From NCBI GenBank assembly GCA_040285825.1, contig JAUPSS010000007.1, forward strand, positions 2,330,689-2,394,688: a DNA stretch of 64,000 nt. The letters are read 5' to 3'. The notes below the pieces were generated by a model. The model had not been told where the DNA came from. It saw only the letters and a list, made by a program, of their open reading frames with translations, and did not search any database. Source of the DNA: Eukaryota sp. TZLM1-RC. Its lineage: Eukaryota; Metamonada: BaSk clade. Shown here piece by piece: positions 42,599-52,341 of the stretch. The stretch's first letter is position 1. Each line of letters begins with the position of its first letter. The position numbers and the translations under genes were made by a program.

Positions 42599-42617
42599 AC
42601 ACGAAAATTGATCGTGT
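42599..42617 (+). promoter_or_regulatory. Hairpin just downstream of the Fanzor stop
   Basis: ACACGA (42599-42604) pairs with TCGTGT (42612-42617) over a 7-nt loop, 17 nt after the stop. Fanzor and TnpB guide RNAs come from structured sequence overlapping and following the ORF 3' end, so this is a candidate omega-RNA element. A chance hairpin is possible. Confidence 0.35.
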
Positions 42618-42671
42618 ATTTATGGGAATTTCGCACTTCCAAAAAACTCAGACCTTGCAATATCTATAAGA

Positions 42672-43819
42672 ATGAAGATAATCATCCAGCATACACAGAA
42701 CACCTTTTCACTTGATGTCGATCCAGACGATACTATCGATACCGTGAAGTGTCTTATTGAAGTGACAGCATCGATTCCATTAGCTGACCAATGGCTTTTC
42801 CTTGGTCCCACAGAACTTCATAATCACCAACATCTATCACAATTGGACATCTCAAACGACACTGTTTTATCACTTTTTGTTTCCAAATCACTGGATCAAG
42901 CCCCCGTTTCCTCTCCTGATGAGTTTTACTTGTTCCTCCAAGCCAACACCATGGCTCTGCGGCAACTATCACATCAAAAACCCCAACTCTATCAAGCTTT
43001 TCAGCAAGGCAAATCTGCATTCAGACAGGCCGTGATGCATGAACGGATAACGCAGGTTAGCAACTATCTTGCCCAATCAGGTACACTTCCCACAACGTCA
43101 GAAGAAGTTCAAAGACGTCAATTAATAGATGAACAAAGAAGAAATATGTATGAACATCACCCAGAATGTATTTGCTTCTTGCCTCACTAACTCCAGCATT
43201 CATTAGAGTCCACATGCTGTATGTAAGAGGTTTCATCAATGATGTAGAATTGCCTCTATTCTTGGACACTGGTGCCCAACAATCTGTTTTTTCAAAGAAG
43301 TCTGCTGAAGAATGCAACATTATGCAGTGGCTGGATACGGCATTCAAGGGAGTTGCTGTGGGTGTAGGGAGTAGGAATATATTAGGTAGAGTTCATGCGG
43401 TTTCAGTCAGAATTGGAAACTCTTTTTTTGACCATTCGCTTACAATATTGGATTTGGATAGACCTTTAATGATTATTGGTTTAGACTTTATGCTCCACCA
43501 TCAAGCTGTTATAGACTTGAAGGAGAAAGTTTTTAGAATTGGTGATGAAAGCATAGGGTTTCTCAATGAATCTCAAGTGGAGGATCGTTATAAAATGGAC
43601 AAGGCAAGTGTTTCACAAACTGCCCAAGAAGCTCAGCCAAAGAACCATCAGCCAAGTGTCGCACCCGGCGCACCTTTTGAGATGAGAGAACCACCGAAAG
43701 AGAAAGTGAAAGAGTTGGTTCAGTTGGGTGTACCAGAGAATAGGGCAAAACTGTTGTTGGTAGAGACTGGTGGTAATGTTGAATTGGCAGCACAAGTGTT
43801 TTTTTCAGAACAACAATAA
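42672..43819 (+). CDS. DDI1: Ddi1-type ubiquitin-receptor aspartic protease (UBL-RVP-UBA)
   Basis: 372 residues from exons 42672-43167 and 43197-43819. The UBL fold is at 1-75 (MKIIIQHTQNTFSLDVDPDD). The helical Ddi region includes QLIDEQRRNMYEHHPESFIR. The retropepsin-like domain has catalytic FLDTGAQQSVF and the flap/second strand MIIGLDFMLHHQAVIDL. The C-terminal UBA is at about 335-372 (KELVQLGVPENRAKLLLVET). Ddi1 proteins shuttle polyubiquitinated clients and clip heavily ubiquitinated proteins near the proteasome. The full-length three-domain form is retained. Its start codon lies 89 nt from the Fanzor stop, so the two share an extremely short intergenic region. Confidence 0.95.
43168..43196 (+). 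other. 29-nt spliceosomal intron in DDI1
   Basis: Starts GTATTT and ends CACTAACTCCAG (CTAAC branch motif). Removal gives EHHPE-S-FIRVHMLYV, the conserved Ddi1 junction. Confidence 0.95.
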
Positions 43820-44247
43820 AAATTTGTACAGAATGGTTTTTTAAAGGTCACCGTGTTAAACTTTTCAGTCCAAATGAAACAGTTTTCACTGTTTTTTAAG
43901 ACTTTTTCTACTCTCTTTTTCCAAAACAATGAATTATTAGAAGCCTTAGACTCTATAAATTTAGTTACAGAAACTGGTGGCCAAAATTGAAAAATCCCAA
44001 AGTTTTTACAATACGAAAATGGTTTAATAATTATAAATACTGCCTTCCAGAAGCTTGTTAAACAAGGGAAGTATTTTAGTTTCAAAAGCATGGTGTAATC
44101 AATCAATTGACTAGCGGAAACTCATGAAGCTGCATCCGTTCATTAAATCAATTTATTAACAAAAAAATAGCTAAAACATCATAAAATCTGAAATGACCAT
44201 TTCAAAAGAAAAAAAGACTAATAACGGTTTAAATACACAAAAAACAA
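43820..44247. other. Convergent intergenic spacer
   Basis: 3' ends of DDI1 (+) and U2AF1 (-) face each other. A minus frame through this spacer is a weak open frame without motifs. Nothing else seen. Confidence 0.5.
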
Positions 44248-44862
44248 TTAATTAGAAACCTCGGGAACCTCTCCCCTTTCCTTCTTTTTCCAATAATCCT
44301 CTTGAATGGCAAACAATTCATCCTGTATCTGTGGAGAAGCACTTTTCATATGAATAAAATTACAATATCCACCCCGATTACAACCGTCCTTTTCGTTCTG
44401 GCGGCAACGAGCTTCTCTAAAGTCAGAGACAGGGGAAAACTCTGCAACAATGGGTCGTTGGTTATACCATCTTCCTTGTACAGCTTCCAAGGCAGCAGCG
44501 GCCTCGTCCTCGTCCGAGAACTTGACAAAAGTGTTGCCAACCATGTGGTCGCATATATTGTCTACCACACTGACAGCTTCTACCTTACCGTACTTGGTAA
44601 ACTCTAGAAAGATGTCTTCGTAAAACTCATCAAAGTGACGTTGGTCTTGTGCACGAAGGTTGGGGTCGACTTTGGGTGTGTCTGTGCGCTTTGCCTTTGG
44701 GTTCATATACAAATGAGAGAAAAGGATGGTTTGAGAAAAGCTTGGTTTGTGATGCATACGAGAGCAAGATTCACCATGTCTACAAGCGCCTATTTTAGCA
44801 TAGAAAGGGCAGTTGACCTTATCCTTTTCAGTAGCGTATGTTCTAGCAAGAGAATCTGCCAT
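44248..44862 (-). CDS. U2AF1: U2AF small subunit (U2AF35), 3' splice-site AG recognition
   Basis: 204 residues from MADSLARTY at 44862; an upstream 19-codon extension is not family-like. The first CCCH finger is CPFYAKIGACRHGESCSRMH. A UHM/RRM core follows (HFDEFYEDIFLEFTKYGKVE, then NTFVKFSDEDEAAAALEAVQ and RWYNQRPIVAEFSPV), and the second CCCH finger is CRQNEKDGCNRGGYCNFIHM. The protein contacts the AG dinucleotide at the 3' end of introns. The RS-rich tail of animal U2AF35 is missing, and the protein ends GEVPEVSN. This is relevant to the very short introns in this genome, which leave little room for a polypyrimidine tract between branch point and AG. Confidence 0.96.
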   Translation of the reverse strand: MADSLARTYATEKDKVNCPFYAKIGACRHGESCSRMHHKPSFSQTILFSHLYMNPKAKRTDTPKVDPNLRAQDQRHFDEFYEDIFLEFTKYGKVEAVSVVDNICDHMVGNTFVKFSDEDEAAAALEAVQGRWYNQRPIVAEFSPVSDFREARCRQNEKDGCNRGGYCNFIHMKSASPQIQDELFAIQEDYWKKKERGEVPEVSN

Positions 44863-45128
44863 GCTGAGAGATTGTGGTAATGGAAAGTGACAATGATACT
44901 GCAATTGTACAAATTTCACTTATCATGCATTCCCATGTGTTTTCAACTTTCTCAATGTCTACTCACAGGCTGTAAAAGACTTGTAGCGTCATTTGACAAA
45001 GACAATCATGATCTTCATCGATGGGCTACGTCACTCAAATACACCTTCTGCTTTCACAGAACAAAGCCTCGCGACTTGATGTATCTAAGTGGATCTTTTA
45101 AATGCTACTAAATTATTTCAGATGAGTT
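44863..45128. other. Intergenic, upstream of U2AF1
   Basis: No supported gene. The U2AF1 promoter is expected here. Confidence 0.4.
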
Positions 45129-45326
45129 TCAACAGTTTTTAACAAAAATTAACAATAAAGTAAAAAACTCAAAATAAGATACAAGTTTTTCAAAAGTTTT
45201 AGTTTCTGTAGGCTCAGGTTCCTCGTTCATCTTTTCAGCAGAGCTTCTGGGCAAATGTATCTTTCCGGCCACATTCCGCTTTCTGCTTAATTCGAACATT
45301 TTTTGCAGCGGAATTTTTTCTGTCAT
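45129..45326 (-). CDS. Small possible tail-anchored protein (RAMP4/SERP1-like?)
   Basis: 65 residues. Basic N-terminus (ELSRKRNVAGKIHLPRSSAE), acidic linker, and a hydrophobic C-terminal stretch VSYFEFFTLLLIFVKNC. Size, basic RxNVAxK motif and C-terminal membrane helix are reminiscent of the translocon-associated RAMP4 family, but similarity is weak and the helix is short. It may be spurious. Confidence 0.3.
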   Translation of the reverse strand: MTEKIPLQKMFELSRKRNVAGKIHLPRSSAEKMNEEPEPTETKTFEKLVSYFEFFTLLLIFVKNC

Positions 45327-45329
45327 AAA

Positions 45330-45450
45330 CTATTGTCTTCTGCTTTAGTATCTTTTGGTCGTTTTTATGGAGGAAAAACTTCCACCCAATTTTTGTTGGC
45401 TGATTAAGGATATGAAGATTCAGAATTTTAATTTTTGTGTTTAGTTTTTT
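45330..45450 (+). pseudogene. RLE non-LTR lineage B 3'-end fragment
   Basis: TTGGTCGTTTTTATGGAGGA at 45354-45373 matches lineage B sequence near 39700. Only the last about 40 codons remain, and the 5' junction abuts the small ORF on the other strand. Confidence 0.6.
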
Positions 45451-45523
45451 GAAAGTAATTGATTAAAAATTATTAAAACAAAGTCGTATACTAATTGACA
45501 CTCAGTACAAATACGCATCTGCC

Positions 45524-46234
45524 ATGTACCTGCTTGTGCAACATGATGCTCACATAACTGATTTATTTAACCAACAAGTAGGTGACCCTGCTAGGTTCCA
45601 AGCCCTCCTAAAAGAAGTTGACATCCAACTGAACGCTGAATCGATGACTTTTATCTTTTCCGCCGGTCTCCGTATTTTGTCCTTCCTGGAAAACATGGCC
45701 AGTGAAACAATGAAGAAACACGCTCTCGCTCTAACCGCAAGCTACTCACCAGCTTTTATTTCTTTCAGTCAGCAACTTGATAAACATTTTTTGCGTTTAA
45801 ATTCAAACCGACAACTACTGAGAAATTCATTCAAGCTCTTCTAACAAAAAAACTTTGCCACGTACACCCTTGCATCAGATGGTTTATCTCCCAGGGTAAC
45901 AGTCTCAACAGCTCCTAAGAGAACCAAGACTCGCCGCTCAGCCAGAGAATTTGAAACTGTCAGAGCCAGTGGACAACACGATATGCCTGCCAAGAGTCGG
46001 AAACGTAACTCCAGAGTTCAACAACAGGTCCGTCGAAGGCAACGTCGAAGTACTGAGGACGCCTATGAGCCTCCTCCAGTTGATCCAATTGAATATTCAT
46101 TTTGTGCAATTGATCCTGGCCACAAAAATTTGTGTGGGTATTCAATTGGATCAAGAATAAATGATAACAATGTGAACCATCGATTTTCGGGCCTTGTTTT
46201 AAATCCAAAGGCAAAGAATATTAGTGCGTTTTGA
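45524..46234 (+). pseudogene. Fanzor copy 3, divergent, truncated after RuvC-I
   Basis: One frame with a single in-frame TAA at 45842. The first part (MYLLVQHDAHITDLFNQQ...) is helical. After the stop come FATYTLASDGLSPRV (the Fanzor TDG-like block), a basic stretch KSRKRNSRVQQQVRRRQRR and RuvC-I FCAIDPGHKNLCGYSIG. Sequence diverges from copies 1, 2 and the open copy, so it is a separate lineage. The frame ends at 46234, and lineage A retrotransposon sequence begins about 40 bp later. The RuvC-II, zinc-ribbon and RuvC-III parts are missing. Confidence 0.7.
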
Positions 46235-46274
46235 AATTCACAATAAGAAGACCACTTTAAAATGCAATATTTAA

Positions 46275-47722
46275 AGTGCGCACTTAATTAAATTAACTCA
46301 TAACTAATGGGACGAATATCAATGAACCAAGATTTCCGCTACACAATCTTGATCTACTTGCTGTCTAGCTAAAGCTTCTCTCATTCGATTGAAAAACCGA
46401 GGTAATCTATTAATAATGGCAAACTGAATCCGAGAGCGTTATAAAAAATATCAAATTTTTTCTTTGTTTTTTCTTGAACCATTTTTTGGAAGTCATTCAA
46501 AAAAGTTTCTGCTGCTATTGATAATCTTCCGTTTATCGAAAATGGGAAAGCAATAAAAACTAGTTGTGTATTTCTACCAGCATTAGCTTCTTCGATATCT
46601 TTGTCATATTTTTTATGTTTTTCTTTGGCTTTAAATTCAAGAGCACTTACAGGATTAAGCTTTCTTGTGTGAAACAAAGTGTAATTTGCAACATTACATG
46701 AGACAAAATGAAAAATAGCTTCCGAGTTTTCAATCCAATCACAGTATACATCACCTCTATAATCAGAAACTAAAATTATTCAGAGACAGTGTTTCTTTCA
46801 GCAGAGGCTCTTTGATAAACAATATTCTTGCAGTTTGTGCCATATTAAGAACAGTGTCTCTAACAGCATCATGTAATGAAAAACTATAAGACATAAACTT
46901 CGAACAATTTAGAGCATGACGCAAAGTGAGCTGTGGTGAATCCGAACAAATACACCTTTCTTTTGATAATAATTGATTAATGGGGATATTCAAATATAAT
47001 CTCCTTTTTGTGGCAAACGCTTCCTTAATGGCACACAGTCCAAATCTTCGTGGCACAATGATCACAAACAGTGAAGAATCTGAAGACTGATTTTCACAAA
47101 CACCCATTTTCCAATAACAATGAGTGAAGATCTTGATTTAAAACAGCCAAGCTGTATATATTTTTATAAAGATCATTTTCATACATTCCGGTCAGTCGTT
47201 TCTGTAATGTTCGAAGAGTGTATTTGAAATTTAAAAAAAATTTTCAGGAATATTGCCATTGAAACATTGGGAAAAGCATCGACTCCAATTTTCTATATCG
47301 ATTTTTGAAATTTCTTCATTTTATGCAAAAATAGTAGAACTGTGCGTTGTCATCAATAAACCTTCCCAATCGGCAAATCTTTCAGAAAACTCAAAGATTA
47401 CATTTCTGCATCCACCGATAAAAGCACATGAAGTCAGAATAGAAGCCTTTGTCCAACCTAAATTTGCCATAATGTGGACTAAGAGAAGCATAATCGGGAG
47501 TTTGGAACATTTTAAATCCTAGTAATTGTGACAAAACTTTTGCACGTAATTCATTAAACTTCTGGCCAAAGGCCTAGTGATAAGAGGATTTGTGGATCGA
47601 AATATGTGATTTAAGTTGGAACTAAAACATAGTCTTATAATGGTAAATATGATGTGTTTCTGTATATCTAAAGTCATCATATGGTCAATTTTATCGGAAA
47701 TTGAGTGCAACTTTTCAAGCAA
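46275..47722 (-). pseudogene. RLE non-LTR lineage A copy, 5'-truncated
   Basis: Minus-strand copy sharing its 3' end (GCACTTAATTAAATTAACTC near 46280) with the element at 54.75 kb. Contains IVPRRFGLCAIKEAF, the knuckle CICSDSPQLTLRHALNC, HDAVRDTVLNMAQTARI, and C-terminal KEKHKKYDKDIEEANAGRNT. Multiple frame breaks. It inserted next to, and probably truncated, Fanzor copy 3. Confidence 0.8.
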
Positions 47723-47811
47723 TTCTTTTGAAAAAATTTAAGGGAAAATCACAGCTATACCCAAAATTTAATTATATTATTTTTTAAATTTGGTATTTTC
47801 AACTTCAAAAA

Positions 47812-50690
47812 CAAATGACATCTGAATCTCCACCACCTCCAAATTCACAGGATGCTTCTGATGTCATTGTCAATCTTCGTGATTCAATATCTCTGGATTC
47901 CCATACTAGAAATTCACTTTCCTTCTATGCATCAGAGCGATTTTTAGCCAATGTAGAACCCACTAGTAGTTCTTCCGGTTTAGGAACATTTGCTGGCGTT
48001 TTCACACCTTCTGCCGGTAATATCTTTGGTGTAATTCTCTTTACACGTTTCTCATGGGCTACGGGTGTTGCTGGAATCCGTTTTGCATCTATTATGATCT
48101 TACTCGCCTTAACCACAACCTTCATGACTGCTCTCTCCATGTGCTCAATTGTAACTAATGGTAAAATGAAGGGAAAAGGTGGTGCTTATTATGTCATTTC
48201 TAGAACACTTGGCTCATCCATTGGAAGTGCAGTTGGGCTGATGTTTTATCTGGCAAACGTTTTTTCTTGTGCGTTAGATTTGCTTGGTATAGTTGAATAC
48301 TTGACCGATGGTTTAGAATTTGATCTTTCATTCTTGGGACCCCAGAGTGTTCGAATCACTGGTTTAGGTCTTTTAATTATAATCGCAGTTTTTTGTTTCA
48401 TTGGAATTAAATTTGTTTCACTCTTGGCTCCTTTTTTCCTCGCAATGGTTTTATATTCGGTTGCTAGCATTCTTTTTGGTTTTGTTTTTCCTTCAGAACC
48501 TCTTTTACCCTTTTCTCTCTCCAATATTCAGTCTAATTGGTCACCCCATTCATCTTATTCAACTTACTCTTTCTTTGGTCTATTGGCCATTTTGTTTCCA
48601 GCTTTCACAGATATGCTGGTTGGCTCTACTAAGAGTGACACCTTGAAAGATCCAGCCAAGAACATCCCCACTGGTACAATAAGTGCAGTTTTGGTTACTG
48701 GTACAGTCAATCTTTGTTTTATTTTATTATCTGGAACTTTTCTTCCAAGGGAAGTCTTGATTAATGAAAGATTGGTTCTTTCTGATGTTGCTTTCCCTTC
48801 TCCTTCTTTAGTGAAGTTTGGCATTATCTTTGCTAGCTTTGGCAGTGCTCTTCAAGCTTTAAGTTCAGCTCCAAGGTTGTTGTGGGCTGTTGCTCAGGAC
48901 AAAACTATCCCTTTTTTAAATATTTTCGATAGGGCTGATAAGAGAGGAGAGCCAAGGATAGCATTAATATTTACTCTATTTATTGTTTCTAGTGCCGTAA
49001 TGTTGAGAGAAATCGATAAGACTGCCCCCTTTGCCACAATGGCTTTTGTTCTTTGCTATTTCTCTATTAATCTTTCAGCAGCAACTCTATCTATTTTAAA
49101 ACCACCAAGTTTTAGACCAAAGTTTAAGTTTTTTTCTTCATTTACTTGCATTTTGGGAACTTTCTTGTGTGTTTTTATAATGTTTTCTTTTTCTTTTGCA
49201 CTCACCACAATTGTTATTTTGATTTCAATTCTTTTAATCGCCTATATCAATGCAAGAGGAGTTCAGCAGCATTGGGGGGATAGTTTAAAGGGACTCTACT
49301 TACAATTTGCAAAGAACTTATTATTGAGCATTAGAAAGGAAACGGTTGATGATATTCACGTTAAGAATTGGAGACCTCATGCTATGATCTTAGTTAATTC
49401 AAACCCCAAAGGTGATGATATTCCTGCTTCAGAAAAGGGACTATTACTTTTCATGAAGCACATTTCAAGAGGAGGAGCAGGCTTAAACATGCTTGTTTCA
49501 GTTGTACAGGAGGAATCAATTGTTAAAACCTTGCATCAAACTTTAATTAAACATGGAGATTACTTTAACATTGGTTCTTTTCCTAATGTTGTGGTAGCAG
49601 AATCTGAAGTTTCTGCATTACCCGTCTTACTTCAATCTTGTGGAATTGGTCCCCTTTCTTCTAATTGTGTGTTTTTTTCTTTTGACAATAAGGATGCAAA
49701 AGAACTTGACATTGTGAAAAAGATTTCTATTGCTTCTTCACTTAATCAGTCTGTCTTGGCTTTTAAAGGTTCCGAAAATTATTACAACAACTTTTTTGTT
49801 AACCAAACTGGGCAATTCGAGTTTGAAATTGCTGTCTTTTGGCTTATTTACGATAGCTGCATGCTCTTGATGATGTTTCATTTAATGAAAAAACACCCTT
49901 ATTACAAGAATGCAGTCGTCAGGTTATACACGTTTGCTACTTCAACTGACAATAGTGTCAAAATGAAGACTGATATTGAGCGTCTTCTTGAATCTTTCAG
50001 ACTTAAAGCTATTGTTAGAGTCTTGGAACTAAGTGAGTCAACACCTTATGATATAAATAGAACATTGTTATTAGAAGAAAGAGCTGAATTACTTAAACAA
50101 TTGGAGATTGCAAAGGAAAGACAAGCAGATATGGTTATTGAATCATCAAGGCTCTGTAGTGGATTGGCGCCAAAAGATACTGTTTCAACTGTTGCAAGCG
50201 CTTGCTACATTAACCAAATGATCAAAGCCCATGCTCGTCCAGATGACTTTATAATAATCAACTTACCTCATTTGGATGCTTTTGATCAAGAATTCGAACT
50301 TTATTCAAAGTATTTGCAAGCTCTTGTGGATGGAATTAAGCAGGTTTTATTAATTAAGGGTTCTGGTAGTGAAATTGTTACTGATTATGTTTGAATTTTC
50401 TTACATTTACTTTTGAGAGTGTTTTCTCTTTTATTTAGCTTTTTTCATTATTCCTCATTTTGTTTATTGTTATGCTGGAATAATGTTTTTTTCTAGCTTT
50501 TTATTAATAATAACTTTAAATAGTGGCGTTATTTGACTTAGTGAAGAGTATGCTTGCGCTCCTTGTTGTTAAATAAAATGTTCTAGTTACTAAATCCAGC
50601 TGAATAGTATTGTATACAAGGTATTTCAAAATAAAGATAGTTCAAATTACAAAAGAGCTTGTTTTCAATTCCATTTGCTTAACATCACAA
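47812..50690 (+). repeat. Right arm of large cotransporter inverted repeat
   Basis: Inverted near-identical partner of 25075-27958. The arms are separated by about 19.9 kb. Confidence 0.95.
47815..50394 (+). CDS. SLC12-type cation-chloride cotransporter, copy 2
   Basis: 859 residues, same domains as copy 1. Differences I can see: V/L and A/T in the N-terminal DSISxDSHxRNS region, Y/N before GKMKGKG, L/V in PREx-LINERL, Q/H in IKxGDYF, and T/N in FFVxQTGQF. Both frames are intact, so both could be functional. The sequence immediately upstream of the ATG is unrelated to that of copy 1, so the two copies must use different promoters. The left neighbour is a retrotransposon remnant 90 bp away. 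Confidence 0.9.
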   Translation: MTSESPPPPNSQDASDVIVNLRDSISLDSHTRNSLSFYASERFLANVEPTSSSSGLGTFAGVFTPSAGNIFGVILFTRFSWATGVAGIRFASIMILLALTTTFMTALSMCSIVTNGKMKGKGGAYYVISRTLGSSIGSAVGLMFYLANVFSCALDLLGIVEYLTDGLEFDLSFLGPQSVRITGLGLLIIIAVFCFIGIKFVSLLAPFFLAMVLYSVASILFGFVFPSEPLLPFSLSNIQSNWSPHSSYSTYSFFGLLAILFPAFTDMLVGSTKSDTLKDPAKNIPTGTISAVLVTGTVNLCFILLSGTFLPREVLINERLVLSDVAFPSPSLVKFGIIFASFGSALQALSSAPRLLWAVAQDKTIPFLNIFDRADKRGEPRIALIFTLFIVSSAVMLREIDKTAPFATMAFVLCYFSINLSAATLSILKPPSFRPKFKFFSSFTCILGTFLCVFIMFSFSFALTTIVILISILLIAYINARGVQQHWGDSLKGLYLQFAKNLLLSIRKETVDDIHVKNWRPHAMILVNSNPKGDDIPASEKGLLLFMKHISRGGAGLNMLVSVVQEESIVKTLHQTLIKHGDYFNIGSFPNVVVAESEVSALPVLLQSCGIGPLSSNCVFFSFDNKDAKELDIVKKISIASSLNQSVLAFKGSENYYNNFFVNQTGQFEFEIAVFWLIYDSCMLLMMFHLMKKHPYYKNAVVRLYTFATSTDNSVKMKTDIERLLESFRLKAIVRVLELSESTPYDINRTLLLEERAELLKQLEIAKERQADMVIESSRLCSGLAPKDTVSTVASACYINQMIKAHARPDDFIIINLPHLDAFDQEFELYSKYLQALVDGIKQVLLIKGSGSEIVTDYV

Positions 50691-50879
50691 TAACCATCAA
50701 TCATATGATATACTTGAACTCATAATTTCGTATTAAAATTTAATTGATATTCCATGCAGACGTATTTGTGAAGAGTTTTTAATCTATCGATAAAATTCGC
50801 TCATAGACTAAACATATCAATCCTAAACTCGTTGCATTATTACTTTTGATTAAACCAGCTCCACATTTATTGAGATAAA

Positions 50880-51617
50880 AAAAACTATCTAGAATTCAAT
50901 ATCCTCCAAACAAGCGTCACTATTACTAAACCTACTCACAGCATTACGTTCATATTCTACATTAAGAGCTAAAAGCGCCTTGGAAATCATTGTTGGAATA
51001 GACTTGAAAATGCAAAAAACAATTCTATTTAACCAGAAAGTGGAATTCATTGTTTTACCAGACCTATTCAGTAACACTGTTTTGAAATTTTCAAAAAAGT
51101 GCAACCCTGAAGGTCCAATATTGCCAAAAAGAGAAATTGCAAACGGCACAAACTGATATTTCACATGTTCCACTGTACCTAACTGTGCCAAAGGTTCTTC
51201 ATATTTTTTTATCTTCTTTTTTTTGGCGTTAGATAACGGCGAATCAGCGGAAAACACTAAACGAGCAGCAGAATTTTTGCAAACATCAACCGAGACAACA
51301 TCTACAACATTGAGAACACCATCGATCCCTGGAGCTACTAAATCTGCCCTTCTTTTACCAAAGGAATCATCAGTTTGATCTGAAGACAGCTTACGTACTA
51401 ATGGCTCAATAAATGCCTCTATATTGAAACTTTGGCACATGGCATATAATTGATCACGAACTGAGTCATGAACAATTGAGCGATAAGTGATAAAATACTT
51501 ACAGTTTAAAATATGGGAAAGCGTAACCACACTCTTGCAGCGACAAATTAAATCATTTGGTAAAGAACAAGGCCATAGAAAACATCTCATTCCCATTGCA
51601 GTATTACTGAACATCAA
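50880..51617 (-). pseudogene. RLE non-LTR lineage B C-terminal region, open frame
   Basis: 242 residues with CFLWPCSLPNDLICRCKSVV, LSHILNCKYF, HDSVRDQLYAMC, KRRADLVAPG and LNVVDVVSVDV: the CxC...H...C knuckle followed by the restriction-like endonuclease motif known from R2/NeSL-type elements. It lacks the RT and is therefore a 5'-truncated fragment, although the remaining frame is intact. It is almost identical to 62917-63624, showing recent mobility or duplication. Confidence 0.85.
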
Positions 51618-51691
51618 AAGTCAACTTTCCATTTTATTTACATACAAGAATTTACTTGTTACATCTGGAATAGATGTAAGAATGGAGACTT

Positions 51692-52341
51692 TTAATAGGT
51701 TGGAATCTTCCTAACTCTGCCAGGTTTTATTTCTGGAGCCGCACCTCCATCACTCTTACCATACCCTAAGATAATTCCAATAACAAGCTGATGGTTCAAG
51801 GGAATACCAACTTTCGCTTTGATGAGATCATGTCTATTGTTGGACACCAAGTAACCAATGGCACATGAACCTAAACCTTCATACTTGGCCTGAAGAAGCA
51901 TATTTTGCACTGCAACAGCTCCGTCTAGATCATCAAATCCAGGTACAACTGCACGAGAATGAACGTAGACAACAATAGGAGCACTAAGGTCAGATTGAAC
52001 TAAACATACTTATAGAATATGTTGTCAAGGTTGGGATTACCAGTAACAATATCGCTGACTTCCTTGTTGAGCCTTCTATTACGGGAAACAGTGAAGTGAA
52101 TTTGTTGTTCACCCAAAGATGAAGGCGCTCTGAGACCAGCATGAAGAATTCGATCCAAAACATCTTCACTGACATATTGGTTAGTATAGTCTCGAATACT
52201 TCTCCTATGTTCAATCACATGTGGAAATGTTTGATTCTGTGAGTTGTTAGAAAAGCAGGCACGAGTTCCACTGATACAGACCACAAGAAGAACGAGCAGA
52301 GGGAGATTGGTGAACATCAGAAAAAATTGTAATCCAATCAT
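51692..52341 (-). CDS. FMN-dependent nitroreductase-family protein with N-terminal signal/anchor
   Basis: 207 residues from exons 52341-52010 and 51983-51692. The first about 30 residues are strongly hydrophobic (LPLLVLLVVCISG), resembling a signal peptide or membrane anchor; a second Met at 52317 could be the start. Then the FMN-binding EHRRSIRDYT, APSSLGEQQIHFTV, FYNAPIVVYVHSR, AVAVQNMLLQAKYEGLGSCA and VIGIILGYGK, in the order of NADPH/FMN nitroreductases. Redox partner and substrate are unknown. A secretory-pathway location is unusual for this mostly cytosolic family; iodotyrosine deiodinase is the known membrane-anchored relative. Confidence 0.88.
51984..52009 (-). other. 26-nt spliceosomal intron in nitroreductase gene
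   Basis: On the minus strand it starts GTATGT and ends TCTGACCTTAG. Removal joins DNIFYN to APIVVYV, a conserved nitroreductase strand. The shortest intron in the window. Confidence 0.92.

Noticed and set aside
48246-48824. Antisense and shifted ORFs inside the cotransporter copies
   Set aside because: Mirrored identically in both copies because they shadow the real frame.
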